Source of the DNA: Ricordea florida
Taxonomy: Eukaryota; Cnidaria; Anthozoa; Corallimorpharia; Ricordeidae
Direction of reading: 5' to 3'
Length of the DNA stretch: 64,000 nt
NCBI GenBank assembly: GCA_949710005.1
Contig: OX453279.1
Span: 14,159,256-14,223,255, forward strand
A program made the translations under genes and the position numbers. Shown here piece by piece: positions 21,180 to 32,970 of this stretch; position 1 is the first letter of the stretch; every line of letters begins with the position of its first letter. The notes below the pieces were generated by a model. The model was not told where the DNA came from and ran no database searches. It worked only from the letters and a program-made list of their open reading frames with translations.

Positions 21180-21430
21180 ACTTTTGATGGAGCCGCTGAA
21201 AGAAAAGGAAGACGGTCGAACTAGGGAATGAGCGCGATGAAAAACTGAAACAGATTGAACAAAAGGAAGAGGAGAGGAAAGAGTTGGATAAAATGTTTCA
21301 GGAAAGCCGTTTTAAAATCAATAACATTAAGACAAATTCCAAACTGTTTAGATTTTATACTGCCTTCCAAAACTATGAAGTTTTTACCGTTTTACTATGA
21401 AGATTTTCCGGAATTCTTCCCTTATCAAAG
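21180..21430 (+). pseudogene. possible THAP/ISL2EU-type transposase fragment
   Basis: A frameshifted plus-strand stretch encodes a charged coiled-coil-like run (KQIEQKEEERKELDKMFQES) followed by SKLFRFYTAFQNYEVFTVLL. That resembles the junction before the DDE domain in the THAP/YqaJ element family, where the pattern is K-F-[KR]-F-Y-T-G-[LF]. The element at 49111 in this window has the equivalent AFYTGFPSN. No catalytic part is readable. Confidence 0.33.
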
Positions 21431-21828
21431 GTTGCCCCCCAAATGCTTTTGTTCCACCTATGGACACCAATTGCTGCAAGGTGAGCGTCTTCTTAGCTCT
21501 ATGGTTGTCTTCATTTAGATGGTTGAGAGCCCATTTAACTCTATTCGCTTTGATACTTGATTAGCTACCCAATCAAGTGTCGTATTTGATTGTGGGCCTC
21601 TTCCCTTTCCAGATGAAGTCTTTTACTACTGGGATGCCTGTGGCAATCCCAGTCTTAAAATGTTTTTTTTTTCGGTTTTCTCCTGTTAGAAAATTTCATT
21701 CTTGCGCAAGATTACCTATATGAGGGTTAACATTGAGGTCACCCCCGAGCTGTAGAGACTCAAGTAGAATATTTAATTGGTTCTAATGGAGATGAAAAAA
21801 ATTGGATCTGTCAAATAATACTTGTCGT

Positions 21829-21882
21829 CACTGACGACATATCGAGCACTGACGACATATCGAGCACTGACGACATGCCGAG
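21829..21882 (+). repeat. 18 bp minisatellite, 3 copies
   Basis: CACTGACGACATATCGAG is repeated in three near-identical head-to-tail units (the third has GCCG in place of ATCG). Confidence 0.85.
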
Positions 21883-21906
21883 CACTGAAATATATACCTT
21901 ACCCTG

Positions 21907-22252
21907 CAGGGCCACTTTCGGAGTGGTGTTAAGCAAAGTAGGTCCGCGGCTCGCCAGGCAAGTTAATTTAGATATAAAATATAATGTATATATCCTTTTG
22001 GCTCGGCGGCTCGTCGGTCACAACAAGTGTTGATACAACGAATTTCAGTGGCTTGGCGGCTCAGGGGCTTGCCAGTCGCGGAAAGTGTTAACTGAAGGAG
22101 TAAGGTATATATTTTAGTTGCTCGGCAGCTCGTCAGTCCCGACAAGTATTATTTGACAGGCGAGCCGCCGATCCGTGTAAGAAACACTTGTCGTGGTTTG
22201 ACTGGCGAGCCGGCGAGCCACTTGAGTTAGAAATTCTGAAAAAGTGGCCCTG
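21907..22252. repeat. 346 bp MITE with GC-rich internal subrepeats
   Basis: The ends read CAGGGCCACTTTC inward on both sides. Inside are three to four copies of a GGCTCGGCGGCTCGTC-like unit followed by GACAAGTGTT or a variant. The left ones are in one orientation and the last is inverted (GCGAGCCGCCG, ACACTTGTCG). The tip sequence is hAT-like; no 8 bp duplication is evident. Confidence 0.6.
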
Positions 22253-22722
22253 TATTCTATAGTTTAGGATAAATCTACCTTTTGGGTCGATACTTTTATT
22301 GACGATTCTTTAGTCTAGCTGTTCGCCAAAAAAGACAGCTACACCTTTACTATATGGTGTACGATACCTTGATACCTTCGGGACCATTACGTTTGAATAT
22401 CGATGGTCAAATGAGTCTCTTGAAAAAACGTGATGTCGCGATTTCCGTAGCCTGCAGTGCAGGCGTATTTTGGGCTTGCGATTGCACATTTTCGTATTAG
22501 GCCGCCAACTTGGATTTGGTAACTGTGGACGAGTGGGGCGAGGAAAATAGGCATAGGGGTGAGGCAGAGAGGAAGTAATAATACGCCTGCCCGCAGGGTT
22601 TGTTCGTTTACAAAACCCGTACACCAGATGGACGGGGGACTCTGATTGGTGGGGTATGTTGCAAATTGATTGATGCCTGCCAATCTAAGCGAGCGGAAGA
22701 AACTTGTGAGTTGGAGAGAAAA
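22253..22722. other. no gene recognised; promoter-like upstream of RecQ fragment
   Basis: Nothing coding supported. The last 60 bases before the ATG at 22723 are moderately GC-richer, as expected if the RecQ-like fragment came from a genomic copy with its 5' flank. Confidence 0.3.
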
Positions 22723-23010
22723 ATGGCGGACATGCTAAGCTTTGATACTGCACTTGCAGAAGTGCTTTGACTTCTCGCATGCATTTCGCCCCGAACAAAA
22801 GGAAACCATTTTTCTCTTATTCATGGAAGCGATTTACTAGCGGTTCTTCCGACTGGCTTCCAGTTGTTGATCCGTGTGAAAGAGATGTTATCGTCGAAAG
22901 CTGTGTGATTGTTGTCTGTCTGCTCAAAAGCATCGTACAAGATCAGTTAACGGAAGCATCTTAAATGGGTTTGACGGCGACATCACTTGCTAGTGCTAGT
23001 TTAAAAGATG
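22723..23010 (+). pseudogene. RecQ-like helicase N-terminal fragment
   Basis: Starts ATGGCGGACATGCTAAGC (MADMLSFDTALAEVL). Then, across frameshifts, come FRPEQKETIFLL, GSDLLAVLPTG (Walker A region without the GKS) and VIVVCLLKSIVQDQLTEA (motif Ia-like). The order matches the start of RecQ helicases, which unwind DNA. In-frame stops and frame changes, and the loss of everything after motif Ia, show it is a dead fragment. Confidence 0.5.
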
Positions 23011-23125
23011 TAAATACCAACTGATCTTTGCAACCGCAACCAAACAGGGCAGTGAATTCTGACTTCTTCCATAAACAATTTGTTCGAAAACCCGGCTACT
23101 TCATGAGGATTTCTGGCAAGTGACA

Positions 23126-23551
23126 CGGGGCTCGAAATAACGGCCGGTCAACGGACAGTGTCTGGACTGATTGAGGAGTTGACAGGTCACATTCAGTCGT
23201 ATTGAAAATGAAATGAATTAAAATTGCCATACTGTTCATAAATAGCAAGTCGCTATTTGTTGCGGAACTTTGGTGAAATGCAACTGGAACTGTTGTCTAC
23301 AATTGAAATACATTGAAGACATTGAAACAAACAACGAGAATTTACATAAAATGACATAAAATACACATTAACGTATTTTCATTTCGCTATAAGCCCTTAG
23401 CAACGACTTTTTTGGAAGTATATAACGCCAGTTTTGGTTCATGGGCCCCTGTTTTGAGAGTTATTTAACTTATATATTCGACCGGTCAGAAACGATATGG
23501 GACCGAGCTAAAATGAATTTAGCCAGTCATCGGAAATTATTTCGAGCCCTG
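23126..23551. repeat. hAT-type MITE, 426 bp
   Basis: Left tip CGGGGCTCGAAATAACGGCC and right tip (inverted) CAGGGCTCGAAATAATTTCC form terminal inverted repeats with the CAGGG start common in hAT elements. Flanks TGACA (left) and TAACA (right) could be remnants of a target duplication. No coding capacity. Confidence 0.55.
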
Positions 23552-25039
23552 TAACATACTCTCACGTTTCAACTAATCGATAAATTCTTTAGAATCAGCC
23601 CTGCAGATTGCAATGTTTATTTCTGGGACAAGTTCTTTGTGTTTAAGGGCAGTTTTAGCCACTTCACGCTAGTTTTCGCATGCAATGTTTGTGACCATGT
23701 TTTTTGGTTGGTTCGTCTCTGGGAACTCTCGTAGTCACAGTTCCCGACAGAATCATATACACGAATTTTATCAATAGTCCTGTTTGCGGCAGATCACAGT
23801 CCTTTTTAGGCTTACTCAGCATTTCATCCTCCTTTTGAGTAGAAAAACCGGTATAGAACTACTTCCTCCACCAAATGCGAGAGATTTGGCAGCTGACTGC
23901 GGCGATAGCGTCTTGGCTGAACAACTTCTTATTTTCTCCGGGAAGGGCTCCCTTTCTCTGGAGTTGCCAGTGTGCGTTTCGTGCTTTTAGAGACAGTTTA
24001 ACGATGGAGTTGTGCCCACCTCGACAAACTCAAACAACTGACCAAAACTGCGAATTTTTGATCCACACAGGTGTCAAACGCGATCAGAACGTGCAACAAA
24101 GCTAATCTGGCACGACTACGAACCTCTGATAAGACAAGTCCAAGGCTCTCCTTCCTCTGCAAGGGTTTAAAAAGGTTTCCCGACGACGAATGCACTTGTT
24201 TGCAGGGAATGTTTACAAGTATCACTTTAAAAGAGCTTTGGCAAATCCTACAGCTGTTGCTAGGACGTCTTTCTCGCTCGCTCGATTGATTTCTGTAGCT
24301 CACAAAGTTGACAAGTACACATGTGTCTATGTTTTTGTCCGAAGTAAAGTTTTGGCTTCCGGTAAAAAGAAAATTGATTTTCATCGGGTGCTTGCACATT
24401 TCCGGAAAGGCGGTCAAGCTGTACTACTTAGGGGGCGTTCAGTGATTTCACTGGCTTTGCGGGCAGTCGTTATTTCAAGTGCAACATCGCCCAAGCCGCT
24501 TGTACACCAAACCTGTCCTGGTCAAGCTTCTAATTACAATCCAAGATTGTGACATCGAAAACCTGGTTTATCTAGCTCTCTGCTCCAAAAAAAAAGCTTG
24601 CACTGCAGGTTACGATTTCCGCCATGCCGTTTTACCACCCAGTTGAATAACTTTAGATTTGGATATTCTCGTAATCCTCTCACATTAAGGGGTATTTATC
24701 CCACACCTAAACTAGCATTTCATGCAGAATAGTTATCCTGGGAATAGCGATTTGGGGCAGATCCGTGTAAAGGCCTACCGATATAAACAGACGCGCACAA
24801 CAGAGGAATACACAAGGGACTGGACAAATATATAACGATTAAAGTGTAAAATATAATTTGCCTTGAGAATGCTGTTATGAAAAAGAATTTCTCCTGAGTG
24901 GTTGTTAAGAGAAAGAACAGTATTTGTTACCCTCTACCCCTGATCCCCTCCTAACTTAACAGAATTTAAATCACAAGAAATTGGATAAATCAAACGAGTT
25001 GATTAAGTAAGTTATACCACCGTAAGGTGAATGGGAGGT
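23552..25039. other. intron sequence, no gene recognised
   Basis: Overlapping open frames of 120-140 codons exist on both strands at 23998-24552. Neither shows a domain, and each mirrors the other, so I do not call a gene. Confidence 0.35.
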
Positions 25040-25073
25040 GCTGACGTTTCGAGCGTTAGCCCTTCGTCGGAGC
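25040..25073 (-). ncRNA. hammerhead ribozyme motif, mutated core
   Basis: On the minus strand: GCU (stem I), CCGACGA in place of the CUGANGA core, stem II AGGGC-UAAC-GCUC, GAAA, a minimal ACGU stem III, the UC cleavage site, then AGC closing stem I. This is the layout of type I minimal hammerheads described from Penelope-like retroelements. The core U4 is C here, which should abolish cleavage. No Penelope coding sequence is visible nearby. Confidence 0.55.
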
Positions 25074-26825
25074 GACGTGATTTAAATCAGTTCTGCGTTT
25101 ACCAAAACGACCCTGATTATATACTGTCAAGGCCAAAAAATAGACAAATAATAATTTGGTTAACTTACTCTATTAGCTCTTTGAGGACATTGTTGATCGA
25201 ATAGCTTGCACATCCGATTTTTTTAGTGTCCTTCCAATAACTTTTGCTTGTGTTTCGTTTGCTTGAGCCTTTAATGTTGCTTTTTTAAGAACCACTCTTT
25301 CATCCTGAATCTTGCTTGTGTAGTCCAAAGTTATGTTTGCGTCAGAGAAGAGGCTGGATTCTTTCAGGAGATTCCTTTTCGAAAGACAATTTCTTTGTCC
25401 TCCCCTCAAACAAGTCTTTCAGTGATCGGTGTAAGTTTTCCCATTTAAACACTTAGGCTTCCCTAACCGGGCCAACTCGGTCACGGGTTTGCTACAGGGG
25501 CCATGCGTGATGACAAGTTTCCTCAAATCCGCCAGTTAGAATTTGTAAAAATCTTTTTCCGAGTCTCACACGGCCAGCTTTTGGCTCGGTTACACTACCG
25601 CACTTTTTGTCATATAAACTTTCCGTTGGCTAAAAGAAAAAAAATGTGCCATTTTTTCCCGCACTTCTCCTTTAACCACATAAGTAGCAGTATGGGTTTC
25701 TTCTCGGAAAGGACTAGCCACATAAAGTATTTCGGTATATTATTTTGCCCGTAAGAATTTTTTGTTTGGGCCATACGCCTTGCAGTGTGAATTTATCTAA
25801 ATGGGGCGTACTTTCTAAGCTGCTCGTTTCATGAAAGTACACTTGGAAGCTGCATAATCCTTCTACGGTCCACTCCCATCTGTAACATAGAATGCTCATG
25901 CTTTTAAGTTATCCATGCAGCCCCTTTACGTTTTTTTTCTTCGGGGTAAAACATGATGGAGCTCAACCAAAGTAACTCGGCAAACCTTCCTCGTAATTAT
26001 GCAAAAAGTCATTATGCTCTCGAAAGAGTGAATTTTTGTCACCAACCCCTAGGTTCATTGAGGTAAGAATTGCCCCTTACCTGATCCCATTACTGGTACC
26101 TATTACGGTTTGCCCCAGTGAAGAGAAAGGATAACAACAAAATACTCATTTCAACCCAAAGTGCGTTTTAAAGTCATCTGTAACCATAGGTTAGGTTCTA
26201 AACAGTACCATCTACTGTCGGCAACTTAAGTTCCTCTACTGACTTAATAGTAAGCCAACTATAAGAGTGAAATGTATTCTGCGTTCACTTGGCTGTAGAT
26301 CTCAGTCACACGGGTACGCAGAGTTAAAACTTCTAAACCTGTCACTGGCAATTAATAGCCGCTGTAGGTTATGCTGTCTCTATATATAATGATAGAAGAC
26401 AACAAACATAAAAAGCCCTAGTTTCTTTTAAGACCCTTGAAACAAGCTGTTTGCATTCTATTGCGTGTATGCTCAATGTTAGCAATTGCTTTAGATTACA
26501 TACCACGTATTCAAGGAAGTAAATAGTAGTATTAAGTGATCATTGAACAAAACGTTTGAAGTGATTGTAATATCCTTTAATTGTCTTTGACATAGTGCAT
26601 TAATTTGCAGTTAGCTCCTTGCAACTAAAGCTATAATGATAAGGAATGGCAGCAATGACAGTCTTCTGCTTGTAAATGTAACCACAAACCTTATATGAGT
26701 AACCATACACTTAAATGAACGATTTTGACAACCCTTAACGAATCACTTTTCATCATCGTTAGTACAGTGTTTAAATAGCTCATCCTTAATACGCTTTAAA
26801 ACATAAACTAAACATTCAGTTTCAG
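25074..26825. other. intron sequence, no gene recognised
   Basis: Nothing supported. It ends at the acceptor of the second DGK exon. Confidence 0.4.
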
Positions 26826-27134
26826 AAATACCAGGTGTCCATAGTGGAGCGGGAACTGCAGCCCTGGTTGCCACGGCAGCTGCATTAGGGGCTGGAGATA
26901 AACCTGAAATTGTTCTGTCGAAAGCCCAAGAGGATGAAACATTGGAAACCATTTCTAAACCTAATGGACCACCTGCCATTAAAACTAACATTAATGACTC
27001 TAAAGGGAATGCGCATCCTTCACTCACTTTGTCTCCAGTACCATGTCAAGACACGTTAGGGCTTGGTTCATGGGGCCGAAAGTCACCAGATTTAAAGCAT
27101 CACTTCCGAAGGCACTCTAGCGGCTCATTTATGG
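26826..27134 (+). CDS. diacylglycerol kinase, linker exon (possible cassette exon)
   Basis: Open for 103 codons between acceptor tttcag (ends 26825) and donor g|gttagt (27135). Phase 1 at both ends (309 nt), exactly fitting the exons at 2415-2628 and 47589-47780. It encodes an Ala/Gly-rich start (GAGTAALVATAAALGAG), a Ser/Pro-rich middle and a basic end (WGRKSPDLKHHFRRHSSG). There is no domain; in vertebrate type I DGKs this position is a variable linker between the recoverin-homology segment and the EF hands. Because its length is a multiple of three it could be skipped without a frameshift. Assignment to DGK rests on phase, strand and position. Confidence 0.55.
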
Positions 27135-28214
27135 GTTAGTAACTAACTTAATTTCATCATCATAAGTAATTTATTTCAAATCATGTGATTTACTGAAGTA
27201 ACATTTAAATTCCCAATTTAAAACTCAATATATATGTTTGTTACATTTTTCGTGTTAGTAATATCCATTTTTAAATTTGCACATATCTTTTAAGCCTATT
27301 CAGTTATAAAGGGCCAGTTTATCCCCTTAGAATGACTTGGTTGCGGTAATTTGATTCTGTTTACAAATCTTACTTACTATGTATCCTCCACTCTCCTTTT
27401 ATCGCTGAATAATGACCATGACATAACTACTGGAGATATCGTACTTAATGGATTAAGATATATGTTTAATTCCCTTGTTTGACTTTTTTCCTGTCAATTG
27501 GAAATAGAAATTGACTGAAGATAGAAGACTTCTTTTATTGCTGTTAGAGACATGCGTTAGATTTTATATGTACTTTCTCCCCCAGCCTTGACTTTCCTAC
27601 CCCATGATCGATCAGCTTACCCCATTAAATAACAAAAACTTGGAGGAAATGCGAAGCAAAAAACTCAAAGAACTGCTGTTTGCTTTCTGCTCAAACTGTG
27701 TGGCCTTCATGAGTAAATAGAAGAATTACTGTTCGGTTTTAGCCTCTAAAAACAATTTAAGGGTCGGTTCTTCTCAGCTTCTATCAATTTGTTGCGTGTG
27801 TCAACTGTTTGAACATGCAGAACTAGTGAGTTCTGTACATGACCAGAGTTAGATCAACTGATTATAATGGTGCACCCTTTCGTAGTAAATTTAGTTTCGT
27901 CTCTTGGTTAAACCCGCTGGACCATGCTGGTTTAAAGTCAATGTGTGTTTAGATTATGATACTAGAACTCGTTTTTTAGTTATCTTCCTTCCTAGTAAAA
28001 GGAGCTGCCCTACTGATTGTTTCTTATATTGTTACAGCGAATCGCCCTGTTTCATTGGTACGAGCGTGGTCCAACAACGCCTATTATGTCTGCCAATACC
28101 ACAGTGCCTAATGCACATTTCTTCTAGTCTTTTTGTACGACCTTGCGCCCTTTGAAAATTTCCGGGAGTTTTAATCATGGTGCCCTTGTTAGACATTTTT
28201 TCAACGCTTTCGTT
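27135..28214. other. intron sequence, no gene recognised
   Basis: AT-rich start of the second large DGK intron. No supported gene. Confidence 0.4.
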
Positions 28215-29330
28215 CTAACCAAGCTCGTGGTAGACTTTTAATAACTTGTGTGGCTTGTTGTAAGGGTTAAAAACATCAGCATGGAAAGCAGGTAGTGCTG
28301 CCTTTTTTAAAGGGCCGAGAGCACAAGCTTTGGCTGCAACTTGATCTTGCAATGGTTCTGATCTTTTAGTCACAAACACTGTGTGACAGAGATTGATTAT
28401 ATCGTGTTTTCCATCTCTCATTTGGCTGTAAGCATCAAAAGCGTGTAGTCACCATTTAGACATGACATTTTTTTCTTGTTTCCCTTGCATTCACAACCGT
28501 ACGCTACCACCCACCGAGTTCCATTTTCCTTTGTGTGCTCGTTGGTCTTTTCTGCAAAATATTCAACTACAATCCGGCCAGAATTGTATGGGACACTAAA
28601 GGAATGAGACGTCTCGGATGCCGATATGTAAAGTGTATTAAAAGAATAAGCTTGGAAAACATTGTTCCCCGTTTTGCCGTTATTTTAACCGCCTCCCTCC
28701 CCCTAACAATGTTGATAGCCACTGTCATCATACATGGCAACAAATTAACTTTGAATGTGGAGGAGGAGGGTGGAGGGTTTGCAGTGTCCCAAAGGTTTTG
28801 GCAAGGATTGTAGCTTATTCTTTTTATTAGCATGGGAGAGCAGCGTCTTCATTGTGACCTTGGCGATATGCATGGGGGATGTTATGCGCTACGAAAATGG
28901 ATGCTGGTCTCCCTGTCTCTTCTTGCGTGAAGCTTGTTTCAGGGATGAAGGGACATTTTGTCGGTCAAAGATGAGGCGGACCTTGTCACTGTCTCCATAC
29001 CTTTGAAAGGCATGATAGGTTAAACTAATGATCTGCAAGGTGTGAGCACGTACCTATCCATTCAGGCTTGTCCAGGGATTATACTTTAGCCATTGCATCG
29101 ATGAAAAAGTCTGTCCTTGTTTCCTCCTGACTAGCAGCATCTCGACCTGCAGCTCTGTACTCAATCAGTGTTGGCTGGTGGCTTCTGTAGAATGGACAAC
29201 AATTCACGCTTGGCTCCTTTTTCAGGTCGTATCTTTGCAACTGGTTAATTTGCTCACATAACTGCGACGATCTTTCACTTACAACCGTTGTCACCAGATC
29301 AAATGAGATCGTTGCTCTGCTCGATGAAGG
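28215..29330 (-). pseudogene. transposon-associated gene of unknown function (PIN-like family?), decayed
   Basis: Minus-strand pieces in several frames line up with a gene family I recall as highly repeated in cnidarian genomes: INQLQRYDLKKEPS (29240-29200), VRLIFDRQNVPSSLKQASRK near 28970, HIAKVTMKTLLSHA near 28870, RIVVEYFAEKTNEH near 28550, and ALGPLKKAALPAFHA near 28310, which in the family precedes a conserved SGAD.TG block. The usual full length is several hundred residues; this copy has many frameshifts. The function of the family is not established, and the PIN-like guess is only from the Asp-rich layout. Confidence 0.4.
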
Positions 29331-29727
29331 GATCTGTAAAATTCTCCATTGTTACTGTAACGATATATCGTATTTCAAGAAAAACACGGCTCGGACATAC
29401 TTGTGTTGTCAGCAACAGATCAATTGTATTAATGGGCTTTACAAGAGATTCAGTGTTTTGTTCCTCTATGGAGTCATCCGGCGGCCTATCGAAACAGGTA
29501 CCAGATGTTCTATGTTTTTCTTTTCGCGAGGAATCGCAGAAGCTGACAAGGTCTGATGATAGCAGTAGTAGTGGAAGTAGTGTGGCCCTCCGATATTATG
29601 CAATTAACGCATTAACACACCAAATGCAAATATTTCGTAAAAACACTAATTAACTTGTGGCCCCTCGATATCATACAATTAACATGTTAACACACTAAAT
29701 GCAAATATTTCCTCAAAAATTTAAGGG

Positions 29728-30560
29728 TTAAAATGGTATAAAAATTGTTGATCCTTCAGAACCTTTAAAGATTTTAGACTTTAGATTTAACTTATTCCAA
29801 TTAAGAATTGCATTAACTAAAAATGTTCTGCCTCTTTCTGTTTTCCTATTGTACTTTGGTGTTAAAAAGTTCAAATTACTAAATCTAGTATTTCTTATAT
29901 GTAGAGTGTTGTTAAATTTTAAACTGGCCATGAGGTATTCTGGTACCTCGCTCTGAATTTTTTTAAAAAGTTAAGAGCACATATTTACATAGGTTTCATC
30001 ACAAAAAGGCAACCATTCCAATTTGCTGAAAAGAGGAATCGAAGGAGCTCTGGGCTCAGCGTTTGTTATAACCCCGGCTGCCCTTTTTTGCAAGCGAAGT
30101 ATCCTCGACAGATACTCTTTTGAACCGATCGATTGCCTTTGACAATACCAGCATAATTAAAAACAGGCTTTATCATTGCGTATTAAAACAAAATTCTCTG
30201 CTTGAGCGGCAGGCATTGTTTTATCTTTTTTAACACTCCGATACGTTGGCAAATATTTTTGCATACCTTATCTACATGGTCTTTAAAAGTAAAAGTGCAG
30301 TCAATGTCAATGCCTAGCAGAAAAACAGAGTCCACTTGCTCAAGCTTTCTGCCGCTTGAAGTGTGAACAGAAAGAGACTTCTGTTGTTCTGGAGACGTCT
30401 GCCGGAGATCAGAACAGATTTGGTCTTAGACTCATTTAGTGACAGTCTGTTGCTCATTGTCCAAACCTCAACATCCTTGATAGCAGCATTCAAATTTCTC
30501 TCCGATGGTGGAGGTCTTAAAAATCCGTGGCGCCTGATAAGGTCGTGTCATCTCCATACA
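29728..30560 (-). mobile_element. CR1/L2-like LINE, end of RT and C-terminus
   Basis: Minus-strand coding in pieces: CTFTFKDHVDKVCKNI near 30270, LSRILRLQKRAAGVITNAEP and PSIPLFSKLEWLPF around 30115-30010, and an open C-terminal piece 29931-29728 (RTFLVNAILNWNKLNL). This is the post-catalytic thumb and C-terminus. No palm motif remains. Confidence 0.75.
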
Positions 30561-31954
30561 GGTCTACTATAATGTTTTTAATTAGTTGTAACATGAAGCA
30601 GGAGATCATTGATAAAAACAGTGTCTCTTCCTTTGCCGGAGTGGTCCTAGCCATTTCTTTCGCTTCTTCGGCTAGACAGGGAAGCTCAAGAGCAATGAGA
30701 AAGAATTTAGTGTGGATATTTAGATTCAGTGCGATACATACTGAGACATTTGTAGGACATGGTTGGCACCGAAAGCCCGGAATGAAACTTATGGGTTCTT
30801 GTTAACGGCCCAATTTCCTTCTAGGAACTCTTCGTATTTGTCAGGGTCTGACTCTTGCAGCATCTACATTTCAGCTAGGTAAAGTTAAATTAACTATTCT
30901 GGCATAATTCGGACAGTCATGAGCAAAAACGTACTTTGTGAACAATTGCAGTGATGAAAGATGCAGCTGTCAGTTCCCTGTTCAGACCGCTCAAATGGTT
31001 TCCTGCACATTACGGTTTTGTACGTTTTCATATCAGGTAATCACTTGACGGGACAGAAAGCCCCCTTACCCATAGTTTTCCATTGCCTTTTCCTGACGGC
31101 CTGATGATATTTCGTGGAGATCTACTCAAGAAGCAAAAATGATGCTTCTGTAAGGTGGGCATCCTTTGGTGAATTCTAGATTCTTACGAGAGAATGTTTG
31201 ACAAAAATAAGAAAAATTCGTAGTATTCCTCAGTGATCTTACTGAATAATAATGTTTTCACTTTTTTACCCTTACAACCCTTATTAATGTTTTTTTCGGT
31301 TTTGCAGACATTCTCAACTTAAAATAAATTACTGGAAGTCTCGTGTCATGTCACAGTGGTCACGTGACTGGAAAACAAGAGCTTAGGTCTTACAATATTG
31401 CATGTTAACACCCCAATAATATATGGAGATATCCACAGTCGAGATATCCATATCCAAGTCTTATCCACAGCCTCGCTTCCACGCTGGAAGTTTGACGCTG
31501 TTACTTAAAATACCCTCTAAAATGCCTCCATGCGTGTTGCAAAGGCGACAAGAATTCTTCCTTGTAGTCTTAGGTCCCTTGAACACAACTAGCATAGTGG
31601 ATTGCTTTCTTCACAAATTTTCCGCGGAAGCTGATTTTTTAACACATGCTCCCGGACTATTTAGACTTCCCGAATGCACAGTTTCATTATTTTAGACTTG
31701 GTTAGCGTCTGGTCGCCGTAAATTTTGTTTAAATTTTATTCTTTCCAACTTCTACTCTTGCAGCGTTTTAGTTTCTACAAAACAGACAGGAATATTTTCA
31801 GACAATTATGATAGGGGAATATGAATTCATTAGATACTCTCCAAATGTTGGAGGCAACTGGCACGAAATAGATTAAGTTGCTTTGACTTCGTTAGCAATT
31901 AGTCTTCGAACGGCTTAAGAGTGTTTGTTAAATATTCCCATATGTCATGTGATT
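30561..31954. other. intron sequence, no gene recognised
   Basis: Nothing supported. Open frames at 30527-30805 and 31423-31695 show no motif. Confidence 0.4.
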
Positions 31955-32050
31955 AGCTGTGGGTGGCTCAGTGGATAATGGAGTCGCTTCTTAACTGTAC
32001 CTCCTGGGTTCGAATCTTAATGGAAGCTGTTATTTGCCTTTTTTTTTTGT
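31955..32050 (+). mobile_element. tRNA-like SINE head
   Basis: Has a box A-like TGGCTCAGTGGATAATGG (about 31966-31983) and a box B-like GGGTTCGAATC (32006-32016), the polymerase III promoter layout of tRNA-derived SINEs. A T-rich tract follows at 32039-32050. No full cloverleaf can be drawn, so it is not a tRNA gene. Confidence 0.55.
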
Positions 32051-32439
32051 TTTTCTCACTTATTTACCCTCTCTCTATTATTTTGAATTGAATGTAATAT
32101 AAAAGGGGGTACGTAGCCCTTACTTATATGTACTATAGAAAAACTTATGTAAGAAACAGCTTGATAATTGTATCAGCAATACGCTACGAACTCGAATGGC
32201 TGTTTAGGATTCGATCCAAAAGAAAAGTCAATCATTTATGCACCTCCAAATCTGTAAAAAGAAAAAACCGGAAAAGTCACTGGACCAATGAATTGTAATA
32301 ATTGCATGGCCCAAACGTTAATTTCGTTTTCATTGAATTTTCTCTCAGTAATACTGGAGCTATGTTGCATAATTTTGGGACTCCGCTTTCCGGCTTGGCT
32401 GTATAACTAAATAACCCGCCACTTAAATAACGTTATTGA

Positions 32440-32810
32440 TTAATGCCTCAACACAGCCTTCGCAAGAAGTGTTTGTGGATGACAGTAACATTGTTGTTTC
32501 TCATTGGTTGTACTTTCCTTGAACTCGAACAGGCTGCACATCTTAAACTAACGAACCTTTACGGCTGGCTAAAAGCTACATCTAATAAGCTCCGTCTTAA
32601 CATAGCGAAAATCTGGTTTTTGCTTATTGGTTCTCGTCAGAATTCGCAACTTTTTGGAGACAGTCAGAGAGTCAAGCATGTGAATCGTTAGGTATAATTA
32701 TCAACGTTTGACTTTCCTGGTCAAACCACATCGGCGAAATATTAAAAAAGGTCTCGGCAATATGTGCCCTGAGGCGTACAGGCCTTTCAATATTTTTTCT
32801 CGTGATGATG
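32440..32810 (+). mobile_element. LINE reverse transcriptase fragment
   Basis: Frameshifted plus-strand coding includes FVDDSNIVVSH, in which the catalytic [FY]-x-DD survives with Val, then LTNLYGWLKATSNKLRLNIAK and a LSWSNHIGEILKKVSA block. This is the RT palm-to-thumb part of a CR1-like LINE, about 120 codons, isolated from any other LINE part. Confidence 0.72.
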
Positions 32811-32849
32811 TGGGGTGGGGAATTTAATTGGCAGGTTTCTTACCCCCCC

Positions 32850-32869
32850 CCCCCCCCCCCCTACATGTC
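32850..32869 (+). repeat. poly(C) tract
   Basis: An uninterrupted C run of about 18-20 bases at this position. Confidence 0.9.
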
Positions 32870-32970
32870 AACACACGTTATTGACATTTATTGTGATTTT
32901 TTAAATTTTTTTTTTAAGAAATACTAGTGAGCAGCACACAGCAACGGATCTTGTCAACTTGCTTTATTTT

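Noticed and set aside
23998..24552. Overlapping 139-codon (minus) and 120-codon (plus) frames
   Set aside because: Mirror-image frames on both strands with no domain; no evidence to choose either.
31955..32050. Functional tRNA gene
   Set aside because: Box A and box B are present but acceptor and anticodon stems do not pair; it fits a SINE head.
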